Shown here in pieces: positions 9,624-17,767 of a stretch of DNA of 64,000 bases (positions within the stretch are counted from its first letter, which is position 1; each line of letters opens with the position of its first letter). The translations under genes were made by a program, and so were the position numbers. The notes below the pieces were generated by a model. That model was not told where the DNA came from and ran no database searches. It worked only from the letters and a program-made list of their open reading frames with translations. This DNA comes from Nocardia sp. XZ_19_385 (GTDB lineage Bacteria > Actinomycetota > Actinomycetes > Mycobacteriales > Mycobacteriaceae), in the NCBI RefSeq assembly GCF_015355755.1, contig NZ_JACVEE010000001.1, positions 1,984,001 to 2,048,000 on the forward strand. Direction: 5' to 3'.

Positions 9624-10394
9624 ATGGACGATTTCGCACAACGCTCCGGCGCCGCGCTGGTGCTCGGCGCCAGCGGCGGTTTGGGGCAGACGATCACGCG
9701 CATGCTGATCGAACGCGGCAGCGATGTGGCGATGACCTACTTCCGCTCGGCCGGCACGCTGGAGCCGCTGCGGGCCGCCGCCAAGGAACACGGCCGCACC
9801 GCGAAAGCCTGGCAGCTCGACCTGTCCGATGCCGCCCAGACCTCCGAGGTCGTCACCGAGGTGGCCGCGGCGTTCGGCGGCATCCACACCCTGGTCTACG
9901 CCGCCGGTCCGCACGTGCCGATGGTGCACCTGAGCCGGATCACCCCGGCCGACTTCCGACGGCAACTGACCGAGGACACGACCGCGTTCTTCAACGCCGC
10001 ACACGCGACGCTGCCGCATCTGCGCAGCGCGCAGGGCAATATCGTCGCGGTAACGACGGCCGCCACCACGCGATTCCCGGTGCGCGACAGCCTCTCCAGC
10101 GCGCCCAAGGCCGCGGTCGAGGCACTGGTCCGGGCCATCGCCGCCGAGGAAGGCCGGTTCGGCATTCGCGCCAACTGTGTCGGGCCGGGCATGACCACCG
10201 ACGGCATGGCGATCCGACTGTTCGACTCCGGCGACTTCGACGAGCACGCCCGGGAGATCGCACGCGGCAATATCCCGCTGCGCCGCTTCGGCGATGCCGA
10301 CGACATCGCCGAAGCGGTCTGCTTCCTCGCCTCCGACCGCGCGGGCTACATCAGCGGCCAGAAGCTCGACGTAGACGGCGGCTACGGCGCCTAA
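9624..10394 (+). CDS. short-chain dehydrogenase/reductase family protein with degenerate active site
   Basis: A 256-aa Rossmann-fold SDR. The start is set at ATG 9624 (MDDFAQRS). The dinucleotide loop GASGGLGQ is intact near residue 13, with YFRSAG in the NADP-specificity region, and the C-terminal SGQKLDVDGGYGA is standard for the family. The usual Y-x3-K is replaced by S-x3-K (SSAPK), so the catalytic Tyr is missing; the canonical Ser region reads AVTTAATTR. It may be catalytically altered or inactive. Its stop overlaps that of sigF, tail to tail, within 10391-10394. Confidence 0.9.
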   Translation: MDDFAQRSGAALVLGASGGLGQTITRMLIERGSDVAMTYFRSAGTLEPLRAAAKEHGRTAKAWQLDLSDAAQTSEVVTEVAAAFGGIHTLVYAAGPHVPMVHLSRITPADFRRQLTEDTTAFFNAAHATLPHLRSAQGNIVAVTTAATTRFPVRDSLSSAPKAAVEALVRAIAAEEGRFGIRANCVGPGMTTDGMAIRLFDSGDFDEHAREIARGNIPLRRFGDADDIAEAVCFLASDRAGYISGQKLDVDGGYGA

Positions 10395-11206
10395 TCTTTC
10401 AGCGCCTGCTCACGCAATGCGTTCAGCGTCTTCGACAGGATCCGCGACACCTGCATCTGCGAGACGCCCAATTGCTCGGCGATCTCGGTCTGCGTTTTCG
10501 ACTCGAAGAACCGCAGGATGAGGACCTTGCGTTCGCGCTCGGGCAGCGCCGCGATGAGCGGCTTCACCGCGAGGTAGTCCTCCACATTGCGGTATTCCGG
10601 GTCGTCGGTGCCCAGGGTGTCCATCGGGGTGAGCGGGCTGTTGTCGTCGTCACTGTCGGTGGCGGCGTCGATCGGCGAGGTCTGGTAGGCGTTGCGGGCG
10701 ATCAGCGCCTGCGTCACCTCGACCAGGTCGGCGTCGAGGTGCTCGGCGATCTCGCTGGCCTTGGGCATCCGGCCCAGCCGCTGCGACAGCGTCTCCACGG
10801 CGGGGCCGATGAGTTGCTGAATCTCCTTGAGCCGCCGCGGTACTCGCACCGCCCACGCGTAGTCGCGGAAGTGCCGCCGGACCTCGCCCATGATGGTCGG
10901 GATCGCGAAGGACAGGAACGACGCCCCGTGCGCCGGATCGAACCGGTCCACGGCCGCGACCATGCCGACCCGTGCGATCTGCAGCAGGTCTTCGAAGTTC
11001 TCGCCCCGCCCGGTGAACTTGCGGGCGATGTGCTCGGCCAGCGGCAGGCACCGCCGGATCAGCTCTTCCCGAACCTCGTGCCTGCGCGGATCGCCCTCGT
11101 CGAGCGCGGCAAGCTCGGCGAACAAGGGCTCGATATTGTCGTAGCTGTCGCTGCCGCGTTTCCGTGGTCCGCGGTCGGGGCGAGGCGAACGCGCCTCATC
11201 GTTCAT
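10391..11206 (-). CDS. sigF: SigF/SigB-family RNA polymerase sigma factor
   Basis: Group 3 (SigB/F/G) alternative sigma factor, 271 aa, with regions 2 (FEDLLQIARVGMVAAVDRFD), 3 (RVPRRLKEIQQ) and 4, whose helix-turn-helix is TEIAEQLGVSQMQVSRILS near the C-terminus. In mycobacteria SigF governs stationary-phase and cell-envelope stress genes and is held inactive by UsfX. The start overlaps the anti-sigma gene by 11 nt, the same order (usfX then sigF) as in mycobacteria. Regulation is expected by partner switching with anti-anti-sigma factors encoded elsewhere. Confidence 0.92.
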   Translation of the reverse strand: MNDEARSPRPDRGPRKRGSDSYDNIEPLFAELAALDEGDPRRHEVREELIRRCLPLAEHIARKFTGRGENFEDLLQIARVGMVAAVDRFDPAHGASFLSFAIPTIMGEVRRHFRDYAWAVRVPRRLKEIQQLIGPAVETLSQRLGRMPKASEIAEHLDADLVEVTQALIARNAYQTSPIDAATDSDDDNSPLTPMDTLGTDDPEYRNVEDYLAVKPLIAALPERERKVLILRFFESKTQTEIAEQLGVSQMQVSRILSKTLNALREQALKD

Positions 11207-11630
11207 CGGTGGTTCCGCCTCTGACCCAGGTGAAGACGACGACCGTAGGATAACCGGAAACCGTTGCGTCGAACGGGGTTTGGGCCACCGAAATGGTGTC
11301 GGTCAGGGTCTCGACGATGTGCCAGCCGAAATTGCCCTGGTCCAGCGAAGTATCGGTGGCCGAGACCCCGGAGACTTGGACGGTGATGGCGCCGTCGCGA
11401 TAGCTGAAACCGGCCTCTACCTCGGACCCGGGCACCGCGCCCAGCATCAGGGCCGTGGCGATCTCGTCCAGGGCGAGTCGAATGTCGGTGACCTCGTCGA
11501 TCCCGAAATCTGCGATGAGGGTGACGGTTTCGGCGAGCGCGCGCAGCATGGTCAGCTGTTCGAGCTCCGCCGGGACCCGTACCCCGATCGTCGTCGTTCC
11601 TGTCGAGGACTCCGAAATCTTCTCGTCCAT
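11196..11630 (-). CDS. usfX: UsfX/RsbW-type anti-sigma factor
   Basis: A 144-aa GHKL-fold protein predicted to sequester SigF. ATG 11630 (MDEKISESS) is used because the longer frame upstream is low-complexity and unlike the family. It shows the mycobacterial UsfX-like lineage: LRAL near the N-terminus, DIRLALDEIATAL in place of the canonical N-box, and GNFGWHIVETLTD in place of the GxG ATP lid. The N-box Asn is absent, as in UsfX rather than B. subtilis RsbW. It overlaps sigF by 11 nt. Two inverted repeats lie upstream. Confidence 0.85.
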   Translation of the reverse strand: MDEKISESSTGTTTIGVRVPAELEQLTMLRALAETVTLIADFGIDEVTDIRLALDEIATALMLGAVPGSEVEAGFSYRDGAITVQVSGVSATDTSLDQGNFGWHIVETLTDTISVAQTPFDATVSGYPTVVVFTWVRGGTTDER

Positions 11631-11657
11631 CCCATCACCGCTCTCTGAGTGGTCATC

Positions 11658-11676
11658 GGCGAGCACTGTGCTCGCC
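11658..11676. promoter_or_regulatory. 19-bp perfect palindrome upstream of usfX-sigF
   Basis: Arms of 9 bp (11658-11666 and 11668-11676) around one central base, 27 bp before the usfX start. It may be an operator for the anti-sigma/sigma operon or a short transcript hairpin. Confidence 0.45.
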
Positions 11677-11685
11677 CACCCCGTC

Positions 11686-11706
11686 GGTTGGCGCCTCTTG
11701 CCAACC
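11686..11706. terminator. short hairpin after the 288-aa gene
   Basis: A 7-bp stem (GGTTGGC with GCCAACC) and 7-nt loop lie just downstream of the stop at 11758 of the leftward gene. It could terminate that transcript or form part of the usfX promoter region. Confidence 0.35.
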
Positions 11707-11757
11707 CCGGGGGTGACCACGCCGACCGCGGCGGTCAGCCTACCTCGAGGCGATGGG

Positions 11758-12624
11758 TCAGGTCGGTGGAGCGATCTTCGTGATGACGATCGCACCGTCG
11801 CGCACCGCCACCGTGACGAACTGGCGGTAGGTGCGGACCGTGGCATCCGGGCGCATATCGGTGATGACGACATCGAAGCGGCCGTCGGGCATCGGGGTGA
11901 TCAGCACGCAGTGCCGGGTGCCCTCGGGCACCGAGCCGATGCCCTTGTCGATCACCGCCGCCGAGGGGACGGACGCGTCGGGTGCGGTCAGTGCACGAGC
12001 GGCGGTGCCGGAGCGCTCCACGTAGTAGGCGTGCTGGAACGCCAGGATCGCGTCGGGGCCGGTTTCGCTGGAGCCGATGCCGTTCCCCCGCACGAACTGT
12101 TCGGTGCGGGCTGCCTCACACCCCGGGCCGCCGCCCAGCGCCGCGCCGGCGACGGTGGGCGAAGATTCGCTCGACCCGCTGGCCTGCGCGGTGTAGACGG
12201 CGACGATCGCGACGGCCGCCAGGGAGGCGCCGCTGGCCACCGAGACCACCACCCACGGGTGCCGGGTGCGTTTGCGATGGCTGTGCGGACGCGTCGCCCG
12301 GGCGGGCCACAACCGCTGATGCGGTTCGACCCGGCGCGCCGGTAGCGGCTGCCGCGGTTCGATCCGCTGTGGGGCCGCCCGCTGCGGTGTCTGACGGAGC
12401 GGGGACGTGTGTGGCTGCGTGATCTCACCGCGTTCGGGTTCGGGGCGCGATGGCGGCTCCACGCGCTGTTGGACTCGTTTTGCCTGCTGCGCTTGCCTGG
12501 CTTGCTGGTGCAGCGGAATCATTCCCGGCCACAGCGGGACGCCTCGACCGCCCTGGCCGGCGCGCCCCCCGAACTGACGCGCGCCAGCGCGGCCACCTGG
12601 CTCGGATGCGTACGCCGACGACAT
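11758..12624 (-). CDS. single-pass membrane protein with Pro/Gln/Arg-rich cytoplasmic region and NTF2-like exterior
   Basis: About 288 aa from ATG 12624 (MSSAYASEP). The first 125 residues are rich in Pro, Gln, Arg and His and look disordered. One helix follows (VVVSVASGASLAAVAIVAVY). The exterior part has a compact alpha/beta pattern: GPDAILAFQHAYYVERSG, then ALTAPDASVPS, TRHCVLITPM and a final TVAVRDGAIVITKI, plausibly an NTF2-like fold, like many actinobacterial secreted proteins of unknown role. It lies upstream of usfX-sigF on the same strand with a hairpin between. Function unknown. Confidence 0.72.
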   Translation of the reverse strand: MSSAYASEPGGRAGARQFGGRAGQGGRGVPLWPGMIPLHQQARQAQQAKRVQQRVEPPSRPEPERGEITQPHTSPLRQTPQRAAPQRIEPRQPLPARRVEPHQRLWPARATRPHSHRKRTRHPWVVVSVASGASLAAVAIVAVYTAQASGSSESSPTVAGAALGGGPGCEAARTEQFVRGNGIGSSETGPDAILAFQHAYYVERSGTAARALTAPDASVPSAAVIDKGIGSVPEGTRHCVLITPMPDGRFDVVITDMRPDATVRTYRQFVTVAVRDGAIVITKIAPPT

Positions 12625-12848
12625 GTTCGCCACACTCCCTTGACCGACGCCTTCACGGCGACCCCGGCATCTCCTCAATGCCGTTGCGCAGTACCAACAT
12701 TGCATAACTCGCCGGGAAATGGAGGGCGAATGGGTGTGAAGAGCCGCACCGCCGGAAGATATCCGGTGTGAGCCGGGCGAAAATGACTGCCCCGCAACGC
12801 ATCAGCCAACTTGCCAGCCAGCAGTTGCCGCCTTCACGCCCAAGTGAG

Positions 12849-15134
12849 CTAGCGCCCTGTTAACTCTGGGGCCGGGGCGCGGCCCAGATCACGCCGAAGA
12901 TGTTCGGCGGTGGCCGAGTTCGCGGCGTCGAGCAACTCGGCGGGAGTGCCCTGGAAAACGATGTCGCCGCCGTGGCGGCCACCGCCGGGGCCGAGGTCGA
13001 CGACATGGTCGGCATGTTCGATGACGTCCAGATCGTGCTCGATGACCAGCACGGTGTTGCCGGCGTCGACCAGCCGGTCGAGCAGATCGAGCAGGGTGCG
13101 GATGTCGGACATGTGCAGGCCGGTGGTGGGTTCGTCGAGGATGTAGATGCCGCCGGTCTTTCCGAGTTCGCCTGCCAGCTTCAGCCTTTGGCGTTCGCCG
13201 CCGGACAAGGTCGACAGCGGCTGACCCAAGGTGAGGTAGCCGAGGCCGACCTCGATCAAGGAGCCGATTTTGCGGCGGACGGCATTGTCGGTGCAGAACT
13301 CGGCGGCCTCCTCCGCGGTCAGGGCGAGAACCTCCACAATGTTCTTGTCGCGCAGGGTGTATGCGAGGACGTCGGGGTCGTAGCGGGTGCCCGCGCACCG
13401 TTCACAGGTCGATGTCACCGGGTCCATGAACGCCATGTCGGTGGTCACCTCCCCGCGGCCACCGCAGGTTCGGCAGGCTCCCTTGCTGTTGAAGCTGAAC
13501 AGGCCCGGGTCGGCGGAGTTGGCTTCGGCGAACGCTTTTCGGATGCCATCCATGATGCCGAGGTGGCTCGCCGGGGTGGAGCGCGAGGAGGACCCGAGCC
13601 CGCGCTGGTCGACCAGGAGGGCGTCGGGGTGCTGGGCGGTGAACACCTCGGAGACCAGCGTGGACTTTCCCGATCCGGCGACGCCGGTGAACACGGTGAG
13701 GACGCCGGCGGGGATGTCGAGCGTGAGGTCCCGCAAGTTGTGCAGGTTCGCGTTGCGGATGCGCAGTCGGCCTGTGGGCGTGCGCAATTCGTCCTTCAGC
13801 CGACTGCGCCGCCGCAGCGCTGTTCCGGTTCGAGTGTGGCTCTTCCGCAACCCGGAAACGCTTCCCTGATAGACGATTTCGCCACCGTGCACACCAGCGG
13901 CCGGACCCAGATCGATGACGTGGTCGGCGATCGCGATGACGTCACGGTCGTGTTCGACGACCAGCACGGTGTTGCCCTTGTCCCGCAGTTGCCGCAGCAG
14001 CTTGTTCATCCGCCCCACGTCGCGCGGATGCAGCCCGACGCTGGGTTCGTCGAAGACGTAGGTCATTCCGGTCAGGGCGGAGCCGAGGAAGCGGACCATC
14101 TTCAGTCGCTGCGCTTCGCCGCCGGACAGCGTCGGCGTCTCCCGGCCCAGATTCAAGTAGCCCAAACCGATGTCGTCCAGCCGCCGCAATCCAGCGATCG
14201 CCTGCACCGCCAGCGGGGTGCCCAGCGGATGGTCGATCTTTTCGAGCACCTCGATGAGTTCGGTGACCTCCAGGGCCGCGTAGTCGGCGATCGAGTAGCC
14301 GTCGATCCGGGTGCGCAGTGCCGCCTGATTGAGCCGCTGCCCGCGGCATTCCGGGCATACACCTTGAGTCACGAACTGCTCCACCGCTTTTCGGGTGCGC
14401 GCCGCCAGCGTCGACAGATCCCGGTTCAGATAGAGGCGAGTGAACTTCGGGACCACGCCCTCGTACACGACACCGCTGCCGCCCAGCCGGACCTTCACCT
14501 CGCGGCCCGGCCCGTCGACGAGATCGCGCCATTCGGTCTTGGTGTACTCGCGCAGCGGCTTGTCCGGGTCGAACAGATCGGCCTTGGCGAACATCTGCCA
14601 CTGCACGGTCCCGACGTTGAACAGCGGGAACCGCAGCGCGCCGGCATTGAGTGAGCGGCTCTTGTCGAACATCGCGTCGAGGTCGACGGTGGTGGCGCGA
14701 CCCAGTCCGGCACACCCCGGGCACGCGCCTTCGGGCGTGTTGAACGAGTAGGCAGTCGCCATGCCCGCGGGCGGAGAACCCGCGCGGGAGAACAGGACTC
14801 GGACGATCGAGTAGATGTCGGTGACGGTGCCCACGGTGGAGCGGGCGTTGCCGCCGATCGGTTTCTGATCGACCACCACCGTCGTCGTCAGATCGTCGAT
14901 GCGGTCCGCATCCGGTTTCTCGTAGCGCGGCAACCGGTTTCGCACGAACGTCGGGTAGGTCTCGTTGAGCTGGCGCTGCGACTCCACCGCGATGGTCGAG
15001 AAGACCAGCGAGGATTTCCCGGAGCCGGAGACGCCGGTGAACACCGTGATCGCGTTCTTCGGGATCCGTACCGAGATGTTGCGCAGGTTGTGTTCGCGCG
15101 CGCCTTCGATCTCGATCCAGTCGCGGGTGGCCAT
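12849..15134 (-). CDS. UvrA-like ABC ATPase (short, DrrC/UvrA2-type)
   Basis: A 761-aa soluble twin-ATPase of the UvrA family. First domain: Walker A GVSGSGKSS near residue 34, signature LSGGEAQR near 335, then VFDEPSVGLHPRD. Second domain: GVAGSGKST near 485, LSGGERQR near 643, then ILDEPTTGLH. Zinc-type cysteine pairs occur in CPGCAG, CPECRG and CRTCGG/CERCAG. It is about 200 residues shorter than housekeeping UvrA, as in paralogues associated with resistance to DNA-intercalating drugs. RBS AAGGAG precedes the ATG. It is divergent from the WYL regulator, which probably controls it. Confidence 0.9.
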   Translation of the reverse strand: MATRDWIEIEGAREHNLRNISVRIPKNAITVFTGVSGSGKSSLVFSTIAVESQRQLNETYPTFVRNRLPRYEKPDADRIDDLTTTVVVDQKPIGGNARSTVGTVTDIYSIVRVLFSRAGSPPAGMATAYSFNTPEGACPGCAGLGRATTVDLDAMFDKSRSLNAGALRFPLFNVGTVQWQMFAKADLFDPDKPLREYTKTEWRDLVDGPGREVKVRLGGSGVVYEGVVPKFTRLYLNRDLSTLAARTRKAVEQFVTQGVCPECRGQRLNQAALRTRIDGYSIADYAALEVTELIEVLEKIDHPLGTPLAVQAIAGLRRLDDIGLGYLNLGRETPTLSGGEAQRLKMVRFLGSALTGMTYVFDEPSVGLHPRDVGRMNKLLRQLRDKGNTVLVVEHDRDVIAIADHVIDLGPAAGVHGGEIVYQGSVSGLRKSHTRTGTALRRRSRLKDELRTPTGRLRIRNANLHNLRDLTLDIPAGVLTVFTGVAGSGKSTLVSEVFTAQHPDALLVDQRGLGSSSRSTPASHLGIMDGIRKAFAEANSADPGLFSFNSKGACRTCGGRGEVTTDMAFMDPVTSTCERCAGTRYDPDVLAYTLRDKNIVEVLALTAEEAAEFCTDNAVRRKIGSLIEVGLGYLTLGQPLSTLSGGERQRLKLAGELGKTGGIYILDEPTTGLHMSDIRTLLDLLDRLVDAGNTVLVIEHDLDVIEHADHVVDLGPGGGRHGGDIVFQGTPAELLDAANSATAEHLRRDLGRAPAPELTGR

Positions 15135-15195
15135 GCTGCTCCTTCCGGAAGCTCTACGAGTGGTTCCCCGAGGCTAATCGGGCAGTAGGTCACCC

Positions 15196-15206
15196 AGCGT
15201 CCTATT
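15196..15206 (+). promoter_or_regulatory. shared 11-bp motif in the UvrA-like/WYL divergent promoter
   Basis: AGCGTCCTATT followed by GGCC, 19 bp before the WYL regulator start. The identical 11-mer occurs upstream of the MFS gene (16237-16247). It is a candidate operator for the WYL protein or a shared promoter element. Confidence 0.5.
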
Positions 15207-15225
15207 GGCCTGCGAGAATGAGTTC

Positions 15226-16203
15226 ATGCGTGATCCCTCCGGCCGACTGCTGCGGCTGCTGTCGCTGCTTCAGTCACCCCGCGAATGGACCGGCGCCGAG
15301 CTGGCCGAACGGCTCGGCGTGAGCCCGCGCACCATCCGGCGCGACGTCGACCGGCTGCGCGAACTCGGCTATCCGGTCGACGCGACCCAGGGCAATATCG
15401 GCGGCTACCGGCTCGCGGCGGGCAAGGCCATGCCGCCGCTGGTGCTCGACGACGAGGAAGCCGTCGCCATCGCCATCGGCCTGCGCACCGGGGCGACCGC
15501 CGCCATCACCGGCATCGAGGATGCCTCGCTGCGGGCTCTGGCCAAGTTGGAGCAGGTGCTGCCCAGCCGGCTGCGTGCCCGGCTCACGGCGCTGTCGCAG
15601 GCCGAGGTCGTCCTGTCCCCCGGCGCGGGTCCCACCGCCGACCCCGAGGCGCTGACCGCCCTCGCCGCGGCCTGTGTGGCCAACGAGAAGGTGCGCTTCA
15701 CCTACACCAAAGCCGAGGGCGGCCCGGCCAAACGCCTCGTCGAACCGCACACCGTGGTCGCGGCCGGAAGGCGTTGGTATCTCATCGCTTTCGACAACGA
15801 CCGGAACGACTGGCGCACCTTCCGCCTGGACCGCATCGCCGAAGTCCACCGCACCGGCCTGCGCGTCCCCGCCCGCACCCTCCCCGGCGCTGTCGATCCC
15901 GCTACCTGGCTCACCGGATCCCTCATCGCCGCAACGGGTTCCGTGCGCGCGCAGGTCCTGCTGCACGCACCCATCGAAGAGGTCGCGGCGCAGGTCCCCG
16001 GCCGCAACGGCATCCTGGAGCCCGTCGATGCCCGCACCTGCCGCCTTACCACCTACCCGGACAGCCCGCAGTATCTGGCCCGCGCCATCGCCCTGCTCCC
16101 GGTCGACTACACCGTCCTCGACCCACCCGAAGTGCGGGCCGAACTCCGCGCCCTCACCGACCGTGCGAGCCGAGCCCTCACCTCCGGCCGACGCCGCTCG
16201 TGA
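15226..16203 (+). CDS. WYL-domain helix-turn-helix transcriptional regulator
   Basis: A 325-aa DeoR-type winged-helix plus WYL protein. The start is ATG 15226 (MRDPSGRLLRLLSLLQ), the usual N-terminus. HTH: GAELAERLGVSPRTIRRDVD at residues about 24-43. The WYL domain spans about 135-230 with GRRWYLIAFD and a C-terminal WCX-like extension. Such regulators sense ligands or nucleic acids and often respond to DNA damage. It is divergent from the UvrA-like gene and 63 bp ahead of the MFS exporter, forming a probable drug or DNA-damage response module. Confidence 0.9.
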   Translation: MRDPSGRLLRLLSLLQSPREWTGAELAERLGVSPRTIRRDVDRLRELGYPVDATQGNIGGYRLAAGKAMPPLVLDDEEAVAIAIGLRTGATAAITGIEDASLRALAKLEQVLPSRLRARLTALSQAEVVLSPGAGPTADPEALTALAAACVANEKVRFTYTKAEGGPAKRLVEPHTVVAAGRRWYLIAFDNDRNDWRTFRLDRIAEVHRTGLRVPARTLPGAVDPATWLTGSLIAATGSVRAQVLLHAPIEEVAAQVPGRNGILEPVDARTCRLTTYPDSPQYLARAIALLPVDYTVLDPPEVRAELRALTDRASRALTSGRRRS

Positions 16204-16236
16204 TGATCGCCACTCCGTGGTTCTGTCCGGACATTT

Positions 16237-16247
16237 AGCGTCCTATT
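16237..16247 (+). promoter_or_regulatory. second copy of the shared 11-bp motif, MFS promoter
   Basis: The same AGCGTCCTATT as at 15196-15206, here followed by AGGCC and 19 bp before the MFS start. Similar distance to the start codon in both genes supports a regulatory role. Confidence 0.5.
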
Positions 16248-16266
16248 AGGCCCATAACGTGGCCGC

Positions 16267-17763
16267 ATGACTGAAATCAAGACCGGGGAGGCACCCCGGA
16301 CCCCGCTCGATCCGCGCCGATGGGCGGCACTGATCGTGGTGCTGATCGCGGCGTTCATGGACGCCGTCGACGTGACCGTCGTGCACATCGCCCTGCCTGA
16401 TATCCAGGCCGACACCGGCGCCTCGCTGTCGCAGGTGCAATGGATCACCGGTGGCTACGCCCTGACCTTCGCCCTCGGCTTGATCACCGGCGGCCGGCTC
16501 GGTGACTTCTTCGGGCGCAAGCGCGTATTCCTCACCGGCGTAGCCGGTTTCACGATCGCCTCACTGATCTGCGGTATCGCGGCGAGCCCCGATCTACTGC
16601 TGGCCGGGCGGCTGGCCCAGGGCGCGATGGCGGCGCTGATGGTGCCGCAGGTGCTGTCGATCATTCACGTCACCTTCCCGGAATCCGAGCGCGGCAAGGT
16701 GTTCGGCATCTACGGCGCGGTCATGGCGCTGGGTACGCTGGCCGGTCCGGTCGTCGGCGCGCTGCTGGTCGAATGGAATCTGTTCGACCTGGCGTGGCGG
16801 CCGATCTTCCTGGTGAACCTGCCACTCGGCATCGCGGGCCTGATCGCCGGCTGGCTGCTGATCGGTGAATCCAAAGCGGAGAAGGCTCAACGGCTGGACA
16901 TCGCAGGCGTCGGCATCGTCACCCTCGGTCTGCTGATGCTGGTCCTTCCACTCACCCAGGGCCGCGAATTGGGCTGGCCCGCTTGGACTTACCTCTCGAT
17001 GGCCGGATCGCTGCCGGTGCTGGGCGGTTTCGTCGCATGGGAACGCCACCTCACCCGGCAAGGCGGTTCCCCGCTGGTCGTACTTTCCCTTTTCACCCGC
17101 CGCAGCTTCGCGGGCGGCCAGGGCGTGCAACTGCTGTTCGGTCTCGCCTCGGGCGTCTTCTTCCTCGCCTGGACGCTGTATCTGCAACTGGGCCTGGGCT
17201 TCTCACCGTTGAAGGCGGGTCTGTCCGGCATGCCGATGTCGGTGGCGATGATGCTCGGCGCCAGCCTGTCCATGCAGGTACTGGTGCCCCGCTTCGGCCG
17301 CGCCGTACTGCAAACCGGCGCCCTGCTGGCCGCTGGGGGCATGGTCCTGTTCGGCTTCTTCGCGACCACCCAGGGCACCGGCATCAGCCTGTGGCAGACC
17401 ATGCTTCCGCTGATTCCGATGGGCATCGGCATGGGCCTGATCATCGCCCCGCTCACCGACCTGATCCTGTCCGAGGTCCCGCACGAACACGCCGGTTCCG
17501 CCTCGGGCCTGACCAGCACCACCATTCAACTCGGCCAAGCGATCGGCGTAGCGCTGTCCTCCGTGATCTTCTTCGGCCACCTCGGACCCGGCGACCCGGC
17601 CACCCAATCCCACGCCATGCCAGCCGCTTTCAGCGGCTCCCTGTGGTACGTCGCGGCCATCTTCACCGCTATGTGTGCTCTGCTGTTCACCCTGCCGGGC
17701 AAGGCTCCGGCACAGGCCGACGCCACGGCAGCGAATGCACCCGCTCCAGCTTCGCTCGGATAG
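16267..17763 (+). CDS. MFS transporter, DHA2 (EmrB/QacA) family
   Basis: A 498-aa, roughly 14-helix proton-driven drug exporter. DHA2 motif A is GGRLGDFFGRKRVF near residue 77, and motif B-like DAVDVTVVHIALPDIQ lies in helix 1. The antiporter motif C region reads YGAVMALGTLAGPVVG. Length and topology fit multidrug exporters of the EmrB/QacA type. It follows the WYL regulator on the same strand and shares its promoter motif. It ends 4 bp before the convergent serpin stop. Confidence 0.93.
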   Translation: MTEIKTGEAPRTPLDPRRWAALIVVLIAAFMDAVDVTVVHIALPDIQADTGASLSQVQWITGGYALTFALGLITGGRLGDFFGRKRVFLTGVAGFTIASLICGIAASPDLLLAGRLAQGAMAALMVPQVLSIIHVTFPESERGKVFGIYGAVMALGTLAGPVVGALLVEWNLFDLAWRPIFLVNLPLGIAGLIAGWLLIGESKAEKAQRLDIAGVGIVTLGLLMLVLPLTQGRELGWPAWTYLSMAGSLPVLGGFVAWERHLTRQGGSPLVVLSLFTRRSFAGGQGVQLLFGLASGVFFLAWTLYLQLGLGFSPLKAGLSGMPMSVAMMLGASLSMQVLVPRFGRAVLQTGALLAAGGMVLFGFFATTQGTGISLWQTMLPLIPMGIGMGLIIAPLTDLILSEVPHEHAGSASGLTSTTIQLGQAIGVALSSVIFFGHLGPGDPATQSHAMPAAFSGSLWYVAAIFTAMCALLFTLPGKAPAQADATAANAPAPASLG

Positions 17764-17767
17764 TTGC

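Noticed and set aside
12900..14654. 584-aa open frame opposite the UvrA-like gene
   Set aside because: Composition is non-natural and the minus strand has both Walker motifs in order.
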